Source: Prorocentrum cordatum (taxonomy: Eukaryota; Sar; Dinophyceae; Prorocentrales; Prorocentraceae). From it: a stretch of 64,000 nucleotides of DNA. The notes under the pieces were generated by a model. The model had not been told where the DNA came from. It saw only the letters and a program-made list of their open reading frames with translations, and made no database searches. Numbering within the stretch: the stretch's first letter is position 1; the number at the start of each line of letters is the position of its first letter. The translations under genes were made by a program, and so were the position numbers. The stretch lies in NCBI GenBank assembly GCA_963575745.1, contig CAUYUJ010020535.1, positions 27,051-91,050 of the forward strand. The letters run 5' to 3'. Of this stretch, positions 46,301-54,200 are shown piece after piece.

Positions 46301-47109
46301 TCGAGGGAGGGAACGAGACGGCCCAGAGGCAGACCACGAATCGTGGCGAGCAGCTGGCATGCACCTTTTGAAAAATGGAGGTCTCTTTTATGGCACGATA
46401 CGTGCGTTGTACCGACGGATTGGGGGGGGGGGGGGTTGTGGAACGCATATCACAGATGCCCAAAGTGCAGGATATGTTTGTGAGGAGGGGGGGAGGAATG
46501 GAGGGTTTGCGAAGACACCGACTGATGACGAATTGGCTCGACGTCTTGCAGTTATAAATGAACAAACTACGATATGGGATCCTGGGATGGAGGGGATTGC
46601 TGTTGAAATGTGCGGTGGCAGTAGGACGGTCGTACAATGGTTGAGGGGAGTCCGACAGTGGGTATGCCAAACGGATTGCCAGGATACAAAATATCATGTA
46701 TGACATGGGTGAACAGCACAACGTACGATGCCCGACGCACGGAAGGGATTTCTGGAAACACATCTATAGAGAAGCCAATGCCTCTGTGGATGAGCTTACA
46801 CACCATGCGAGAGAAGGAAACTGTTACAGAATTTACAAGCACGGCTATATCACACAGGACAGGACAAACATCAAATACATCAGAGGATGCTGGGATGGTG
46901 GCGTGAGTAGTGAGGGTGCCACAGGAGGTCACTGGATTGAAGTTGCTCCAGAGAATGGCCCGTGGACACTCGTGTGCTCAGAAGCCTACATGTTTGATGT
47001 AGGAGCCACCGTGACGGAGGCAGAATTGTCTGCTGCCGAGCGCCTGTGCACAGGTGTGGAGCACATTGTTAAAGAATTTTCCTCTGCAAAGCGGAGGAGG
47101 CGGATTTAA
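43388..47109 (+). pseudogene. LINE family B ORF2, frameshifted and catalytically dead
   Basis: The EEP domain runs from VATWNVN (43415) to about 44560, with LQECQ, LDYVFVP and SDHAK; no ATG precedes TWN. A frameshift near 44560-44590 leads to the RT (44572-45813). Motif A reads GVMGIKKAFDH, with Gly in place of the first Asp, and motif C reads IWANN, with Asn in place of the catalytic Asp, so the RT is inactive. After a stop at 45811 the C-terminal part is spread over three frames (46028-47109). The RNase H parts are CGGSRTVVQWL (Asp replaced by Gly), NASVDELTHHARE, CWDGGVSSEGATGGHW and VTEAELSAAERL, again in permuted order. Confidence 0.85.
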
Positions 47110-47163
47110 CTGGCTCTAGCCCGTAGGCTTGGGCGCGCGCGCCCTGTGTAGCCTGACCAAACA

Positions 47164-47875
47164 CCAATTCGAGCTGTAGAGGAGCTTCGGAGCTGATGCC
47201 ATACGCAACCGATTTAGAATTACCAGGCGCGTTCGTCAGTTACATCTAAAGGTCTGAACTCGGTCTGCTACTCGAGATAGGTCCGCGAAACTCTTCGTAC
47301 TCTTCGAGTGATCTTGACAGGTGCTGTCGGTTTTCAGTACTTAACTCGACGCTTCAGAGCTGGTACCCACAGAAATCGATTCAGAACCATCAGACGCGCT
47401 TGTCTGTTGCATCGGAGAGGTCTGAACTAGGTCTGCTACTCGAGCCAGGTCCGCAAAACCATTTGTATTCTTCGAGTTCTCTAAACAGGCGCCGTCGGTG
47501 TTCTGTGCTCCACTCGAGCTTTAGCATAGCTACAGAGCTTGTACGCACACATAATCGATTCAAAATCACAGGCGCGTTCGTCTGAAGCATCCAGAGCTCT
47601 GAACTCAGTCTGCGACTCGAGCTAGGTCGCAAAACTATTTGTGTTGGACCGTTTTTTTCTTCGAAATGACGGTGAATTTCTTCACTCTTTGGCGCATAAA
47701 TGAGATGGAAAACATGAGGCGCCGCTTGGCTGGATCTGTTCAGCACAACAATGGGAAGGGAATTATCAGCGGCGATAGTATCTATACGCCTGAGATCTCT
47801 CTGCTATCAGCGCTCGGACTGAAACATATTCGTCCCCTGCTACTGAAAGGAAGCTCTACGAGGCTCCCGGCGGTA
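47164..47875 (+). repeat. Satellite remnant between LINE family B and LINE copy 3
   Basis: About three ~175-bp units, then a stretch (47640-47860) with TTCTTCGAAATGACGGTGAATTTCTTCAC and ACAATGGGAAGGGAA, the tail type also seen at 58600-58980 and later. It ends in the left half of a palindrome (CCCGGCGGTAAGAAAGG). Confidence 0.8.
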
Positions 47876-49305
47876 AGAAAGGTTGAACGTGCGAGACAGA
47901 AGTTCCATGATGCACATTATGTGGGTATTGTACAGAAGTTTCTCAGAGTGCACTGGATGTCGGCAATCGACGTCCACGATTTTGCCCAGAGGTTGATCAC
48001 AGATCAGGAGGCGCCGGAGGCGAACTCGACAAGAGCTTGGAGAGATTCTCGTTTCTCATGCCTGGCGTTTGGCCGGCTGTGGGATAGAACGAGGACAGAT
48101 TCAAGCGAGGCTCTCAGATGTTGGGGGAAATGGAAGGAGGCTAGCTCACTGAAACGACATCGTGGGGGACAGGAGAGTGTAGGGCGTCGTTCTTGGTATT
48201 ATTCTTTGGAATCGTTTTATGGTTTATCCTGGTGGGAGTTCATTGTTGGAAGTTTTGAACATTTCATGGGTTTCGCTGCGCGCGTTTGTTCTAGTAGTAT
48301 GTTGAAGTATTTCCAGAAGAAATGCAAAGGCTTGGCGTCCTCAGGGGTGCCTGTGTTCTTGAATATGGATGAGGATGGAGGGGTTCATATAGGTCAAGAT
48401 CGGGAGGATACACCAGCATATAGGGATCGACTTAGCAAACGTATCGCGCTGCATAACATGCGTTGCACACAGTGGGACCTCGAAACGGATGGGATACCAC
48501 TGGACATCCAGGGGGACTCATTGCTAGTGATTAACTGGCTCTGTGGGAAATGGAAAGTATTAGCTCAGGTATATCAGAGAAGGGTGGACACTCTGATAAA
48601 CAAGTTGGACGAGATGCAGGATACTTACTCGGTGAGGCCTCCAGAGGCTGGCCGTGACTTCTTCTCTCATTCTTTTCGGGAATGGAACCAGAGGGCTGAC
48701 TTACTGACCCATCAGGCCCGTCAGGGCCATATGTACGCCGATTTCTTTTGCCTCAGTGATTTCGAATCTCAGTGTTCTACTCCTTGCCTTATCAGAGCTG
48801 GCTTTGATGGGGGTGTTTGTAGCCGCGGAAGTGCCTGTGGCGTGTGGATACAGATTGGTCTGCGTAACAAGTATATCTTCTCGCGGACCGACATCACTTT
48901 CAAGGATGTGTATCTTGCGGCTTGGTGTCTGCCACCAAGTGCCGCGGTCACAGATGCGGAGTTATCAGCGGCGGAGCGCATATGTGATGTGCTCCCACAG
49001 GTTGTACAGACCGTCTTTGAACATTCGCAGTGATTAGTCGCACATTGTTTCATCTCATATGTTGTCTTCTTGTATATTCTAACAGCTTCGCTGTTTATTT
49101 GCTCTTCGTTTATCATTTGTGTGCTTTGCGATTGATTGTGTCATTGCTGGCCTATGATTCTCTTTATTCCAACAGCTTCGCTGATGTGAAAAAAGAGTTG
49201 ACTGCTGCCGTGACGAATAAGAGGCCTTGATTCGCCTGAGACTTCGTTGGACCTGGCCTCAGTGGCCAAGACCGTCCCAGCAAAGACGCAAAACAGAAAG
49301 GTTGA
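47876..49305 (+). mobile_element. LINE family A copy 3, 5'-truncated, in palindrome loop
   Basis: The duplication AGAAAGGTTGA is at 47876-47886 and 49295-49305; the insert is 47887-49294. Only the last part of ORF2 and a 3' UTR of about 260 nt are present. The UTR includes two AACAGCTTCGCTG segments and TGGCCTCAGTGGCCA, a possible 3' hairpin. Confidence 0.85.
47887..49033 (+). pseudogene. LINE ORF2 C-terminal fragment with permuted RNase H (copy 3)
   Basis: An open frame of about 380 codons to TGA 49031-49033; the frame extends by chance upstream into satellite. It begins in the domain before RNase H (HRGGQESVGRRSWYYSLESF resembles copy 2). Then DIQGDSLLVINWL (motif 3), REWNQRADLLTHQAR (motif 4), AGFDGGVCSRGSACGVW (motif 1) and AVTDAELSAAERI (motif 2). 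Sequence is closest to copy 2. No RT, so a dead truncated copy, but without stops or frameshifts, suggesting recent insertion. Confidence 0.85.
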
Positions 49306-49780
49306 CGGTTTACCGCTGGCGCCCAGTTTGACAATTCATTTTCAGAAAGCAGATTTTACGCCGAGCATTATAAATTTTGTTCCCAGAGCAGCTCAGGCCT
49401 CTACAGCTAGTACCTCGTAGAGCTCTTCGGCATCGATGAGCTAGAGGAATTCCGGCGCGGGGTCAGCTAGTTGGCCGACCCGGCCCGGGCGGACAATGTG
49501 GTGACTTGGGGTCGGTTTTTCGAAGATTGTGAGATATTTTGAAATTCGTTTTGGAAATCCAGATTTTTATCTACTCTCTGTAGTCGATCATGGCGCGTTC
49601 GATGATGCAATTCTTAGGGCTCTAGCTGCATTATTTCTATGAAAAGACTAGGAGGAACTGACGTTGCGTAAACCCAAGAACAACATTTCTCCAGTTTTTA
49701 AGTTTATATTCACAAACGTTTTCGTCTGTTATCTGGGAACAGACTTGGTCTCTCCTGAGCTCTACGAGGGTACTGGCGGT
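49306..49780 (+). repeat. Short cassette between LINE copies 3 and 4
   Basis: Contains the CTCGTAGAGCTCTTCGGCATC left-end module at about 49412 and the CAGATTTTTATC region, and ends in the left half of a palindrome (ACTGGCGGTAACCTGG). It resembles the 353-bp MITE-like element (left end at about 49412, right end GAGCTCTACGAGGG at 49758). Confidence 0.75.
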
Positions 49781-49845
49781 AACCTGGTTGCCTCCCTCCT
49801 CAGGGGTCTGGCGGCTGGGGGCTCCCGCTGGGCCCTCGTCTCGAG

Positions 49846-49858
49846 CGGCATTGTGCCG
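49846..49858 (+). promoter_or_regulatory. Conserved 5'-UTR hairpin of LINE copy 4
   Basis: CGGCA-TTG-TGCCG preceded by TCGAG, 55 nt from the 5' junction. Relative to copy 2 the second stem pair is changed from T-A to G-C, keeping pairing. Confidence 0.6.
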
Positions 49859-50220
49859 TGCTGCTTTCCTTGGTTTCCCTTACCGTACGCGTTACTGCAG
49901 AGTGTCGTTTGCCTGAGTACCGTACACACTCATTCTTTGTTTGATTCAGATTCCCGTACGTGTGCTGCAGAGTGTCTTTTGCCTGAGTACCGTACACACT
50001 CTTTGGAGGTCGAGACTGCTGGAGGACACTATCATTCCTTGACTGTCGGAGTACACATCATTTCTTGCCATCTGCAAAGACGGCGTGGAATACTCAGAGA
50101 AGTCCCTCGTGGGAAAGCAGGAAGCTACCCCCCAGTGTTCTATCAGAATCAGCTGTAGGTGAGTTCCACAGTATCGACGGAGACAGTGCTCTTTCTTCCC
50201 TTGATTTCCCAGATCTCAGG

Positions 50221-51261
50221 ATGGAGGAGAACACAGCGGCTGGACCCTTTGGCCCCCAGCGGGCGCAACCACCTGTCTCGGGCCTGGTTGACAGCAGGCG
50301 AAGAGGCGGGGACCAGAGGAGCCGCAGCGGTGACAGAACGGATGACAAGCCCCCTGCTTGGTGGGCTGGCGCTCAGAGTGCGATGATCGATGCCCAGAGG
50401 ATACAGCTGAATGAGACCCTCACTGCACGCCTTGCCCCCATGGAGGCGACACTGGCGACGCACACGGCGTCAATTGCCTCAATGAGACGCGAGATGACTG
50501 ACAATGCAGCATCCTTGTCAGCACTGAGAACAGAATTCAACGCACTTCAAACTAGATCGGAGTCAGGGTCCAGCAATGGGGTGTCTTCTCGGATGTCTGG
50601 GGCCTTTACTCGTGCGACCTGGAACCCGTCTTTCATTGAAATCAAGGGCTGGGTGACGGACTGGAAAAATTATGAGCAACGAGGCCGCCAGATGCTGACG
50701 CAATCACAGGTAAATGATATCCTCAATGAGATTGTTCTTTCACCGATCGTAGCCAGCACTTCGGCGGAAGGCAGGATTGACACACCACGTACTCAAGAAG
50801 AAAATGATGGTCGCACATTCGGATACAGTCGCATTAGAATCTTTTTCACCATGGGGACCGACTCCAGAATATTGTGGGATATGCGCCAAAGACTCCTCGC
50901 GGCAGTGCATAGTGGAACCAGTAAAACACTGACTGATGTGGCCAAACAGGCTACAGAGGCACAGGGTAGTATCAAAGTCATCGTTGAGGCGGCCCCACAC
51001 AAACAACCACATGTTAATTGCGCAGGTAAGTTTCAGAACATCTTCAGGCGCCATGTCAATGCGGCCCTGGGAATTATTGTTCGAGCGGAGTTGGGACCAC
51101 CTACGACACACTTCTGGGGAAAGCTCCCCAACGACACCACAAATGGCAAGGTCATCGCCGTCTTTAACCCAGCAACGAACTATGAGATTCTGCCCGCTCT
51201 GGCCGTCTTGGACCCTGCCATCAATACGGCACAGCTCCAGGCTGATCTGAGGGCTGAATGA
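50221..51261 (+). CDS. LINE ORF1 (gag-like RNA-binding protein), copy 4
   Basis: Start chosen at the first ATG (50221) in a frame open from 50065. It has a Pro/Arg-rich N-terminus, then a long coiled coil with heptad-like spacing (residues about 65-120, MEATLATHTASIASMRREM). Then an RRM-like domain beginning NPSFIEIKGWVTDWKN with a second strand region YSRIRIFFTMG, and a C-terminal domain with AAPHKQPHVNCAGKFQNIF. Same architecture as ORF1 of copy 2 despite low identity. No CCHC zinc knuckle is seen. It ends at TGA 51259-51261. Confidence 0.82.
   Translation: MEENTAAGPFGPQRAQPPVSGLVDSRRRGGDQRSRSGDRTDDKPPAWWAGAQSAMIDAQRIQLNETLTARLAPMEATLATHTASIASMRREMTDNAASLSALRTEFNALQTRSESGSSNGVSSRMSGAFTRATWNPSFIEIKGWVTDWKNYEQRGRQMLTQSQVNDILNEIVLSPIVASTSAEGRIDTPRTQEENDGRTFGYSRIRIFFTMGTDSRILWDMRQRLLAAVHSGTSKTLTDVAKQATEAQGSIKVIVEAAPHKQPHVNCAGKFQNIFRRHVNAALGIIVRAELGPPTTHFWGKLPNDTTNGKVIAVFNPATNYEILPALAVLDPAINTAQLQADLRAE
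51259..51261 (+). promoter_or_regulatory. In-frame TGA between ORF1 and ORF2, readthrough candidate (copy 4)
   Basis: GAA TGA CAT GAG. ORF2 continues in the same frame with no further stop and no ATG before the endonuclease motif GTWNIEK. The ATGs at 51258 and 51263 lie in other frames. Expression of a complete ORF2 therefore needs readthrough or non-AUG initiation, for example the GTG at 51280. Confidence 0.55.
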
Positions 51262-54200
51262 CATGAGTGGATTGCCAGAGTGGGCACATGGAATATTGAG
51301 AAAAGAGGCCCACAGTTTTCTAAAGCTATCCTGGATGCTGCCAAAGACAGAGGCATTTTCTTGTTGGGACTCCAGGAGGCGCAGTTTTTCACGGACAGTC
51401 GAAAGATTCTTGCTGGGGATGGGTGGCACATGGAACGCTCTTCGTGTAAGAAAGCAGCTATTTTGTGGAAGGGCCCATGGAAGGCTCTGCTACGTGACAT
51501 TGAGCGCGGACCAAGGTTCGTCATTGCATGGTTCAGGCCAGCCGCTATTGTTTGCTTGTACTTGCCATATGCAGATGATAAGGATGAGGAGGTGAGGGAA
51601 TTCAGTCAAGTGTTGGAGGAGGTGAAGAGGAGGATCAGAGAGTATCGCAGACGTCACCCCGAGCAGCCTGACATGCTTATCTTGTTTACGGATGCCAACG
51701 TTGAGATGGCTCCCAATATTATCGCCAACGGCCGTGCTATCACTGGTATGGGAGTGAAGGAAGAGGTGGAGGTACTATTCAGAGGAGGAAGGGAGGGTGT
51801 GAGGAAGAAACAATTGGAGGAGATGAGGTTCCTATTCGCAGAATTTTGCAGTGTGCATCGTTTACGGCTGGCAAACACGTTTGGCCCTCGCTGTGCGACT
51901 TGGCGAGGTAGGGCAGCACCCCGAGGGGAGGCGGTGCTCGACTATATAGGCATCAGTGCTTCTGATCAATTCGACTCGGGGACTACAGCTGAGTGGATTC
52001 GGGCCCCAGGGAGATCGGCCACAATCCAGGAGATCAGCGACCACAAACTAGTACATCTTGCGGTTGCTGTGGGAAGGCGGCGACGCTGCAAGAATAGAAA
52101 GCGAGCGGCCTTGCATCAATGGGAACCCGTGGACCCTACTGCGGCTGCCGCCAGCTTCGACCGTGCCCTGTCACGGCAGTTTCAAGATGCAGGCTCTCGG
52201 TATCGCCCATTACAGTCTTTGGTTGAAGAGGAGGAGGAGGAGGAGGACATCAAAAGGGACGTGAGACCCGTGAAGGAGGAGGAGGGCGAGCATAGGAGGC
52301 AGGGCAAGGGCACACTCAGCCAGGTCATCGCAGATACGGCGGCAAGTATCCCTAGCCGCCAGGTGGCCGCACTTCGGGCACCTGTGAGGCCGGAACGTCT
52401 TTGGGCGCTCGAACGGCTGTTACGGCGTGCTCTTTGGCCCAGAGAACTTCGATGCCAGAATGAAGTCAGGAGTCTTCGGAGATTGATCAAACCACTGCGA
52501 AAACAATATGATGCCGACATGCTCGAATACAAACACAAAGTTGAACAGCGTAAATTACGTACACAAGCACAGGCACTTAAAGTCAAAAAGATGACGGGGG
52601 AGTGGGAGCTTACTTACGATGTCGAGGCCAAACAGGTGGAAATTGGGAGGTACTTGAAAGACAGGGTGGAGGACTACGGGGCGAGGAGGGAGGTGCAGTC
52701 GATTCTGGAAGGTCTGGCATCGAAGCTCAACCAGTCCCAGTGCGTGAGCATCACCATGCATGACATCTTGCGAGCGAGGGCTCGCCTCAAGAGTGGGGCG
52801 GCTGGACCTGACCAAGTGACACGGGAGATGCTGCAGCTCATCCCCTTTGCCAGCCTCAAGACAATCCGACATCATTTCAGCCTGATCGCTAATCGTCGTC
52901 AACAGGTCCCCTCGGATTGGAAGAGGTTTCTGGTAACTCTCATCCCGAAGGCGCCGTCCATTCAGGAGCTCTCAGAGACTAGGGCGATCTGCCTCCTGAG
53001 CCTGGTCCAGAAGTGGTACAACCATGTCCTAGTCATTAAAGGGGAACAACATCTGGTGAATATTAAACACTCTCTTAACATGTATGGGTTTGTGCAGTTC
53101 AGGAAGGTTTCTGAGGTCACATCGTTTACCAAACATCTTTGTCAACATGCGGCACAATGGGGAAAAGGGGAGAAGCTCTATCTGGCCAGCCTCGATGTAC
53201 TCCAGGCGTTTGACCACGTTACTATCAAGCTAGCGTTACAAAGTATGGAGAAGCTTGGTTTTGACCCCGCTTTGATTTATGCCCTTCTTTGTCCTATGAC
53301 CGAAAACACGTGTAAAGCCACCTTCGAAGGGACCCAGAATTTGGATTGGATTGGTTGGGATCGGAGTATCAGGACGGGCGGGGTGGACGGACCATTCATA
53401 TTCAAAGTGGTGAGTGTGGCCTTGTGGAATGATATCGTCGGGACCTGGCCAGGGCGTGATCTGGGTTATGTTGTCGAGTCCCCCGTTCCCATGCCCACTA
53501 GATCGACGATTTCACATGCCCTCTGGGCGGACAATTTGCTGCTGTACGCTAGAGATGAACGGCAGCTCAGGACCATGGTGACTGAGCTCACTCTCCCCCT
53601 GCTCCAGGCCGGCCTCAATTGGAAACCATCCTCTCTCAAGCTCATCCCCTTTGGCGTCAATGGCTCGAATGATGTAGTTCTTCATATCCAGGCCCACACG
53701 TATAAACTTGAATGCGTTAACACTTTGGACATCCTGGGTTACAGGTTGGACAGATATTGGACACAGCATAGCGATCTGCAGTTCAACTTGGATCGTGCCC
53801 GTGGTGCCTTCTTTGCCGACATTGAATATTATAGAAGTCATCGCATCCCGATTGAGAGACGATTCCAGAGATACCGACTCCGTATCCAGAGTAAGCTACT
53901 TTTCGCAATTGAGGGGATGACGATTGACAACATCACGGCACAAAAAATATTCTCCTGGGAAGGAAAGCTATTAGCTATCATCGGAGGAAGGAGGAAAGGA
54001 GTGAATGAAGATTGGACGGTCTACCAAAAGAGGAGGTTCAAGTATGCTCGCGACCAGTTCGCCAACCTTGGATTTCTGTCGGCGGTGGAACTCTTCATTC
54101 ACAAGAACTGGCTCTGGGCCAAAGATGTCGCTTGCTTTGCCAGAGGCTTTGCGTGTCAAAATATCCCGACAGCTGCGCTGCACACGGACAGAGTACATCT

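Larger units (their letters stand above)
41668..47163 (+). mobile_element. LINE family B, long decayed copy
   Basis: Interrupts the 175-bp satellite, not the palindrome: satellite ends near 41668 and resumes at 47164 with AATTCGAGCTGTAGAGG. It has tandem GGGTTCGAGACG motifs at the 5' end, ORF1 with nonsense codons, one in-frame TGA, and ORF2 with several frameshifts. The 3' UTR has the palindrome GGGCGCGCGCGCCC then TGTGTAGCC and ends ACCAAACACCAA, shared with the fragment at 18663-19189. The exact 5' boundary and target-site duplication are unclear. Confidence 0.85.

Noticed and set aside
51259-51261. TGA as a sense codon (alternative genetic code)
   Set aside because: TGA ends several ORF2s at the expected place (28951, 38250, 49031) and is absent inside the long ORFs, so it normally acts as stop.
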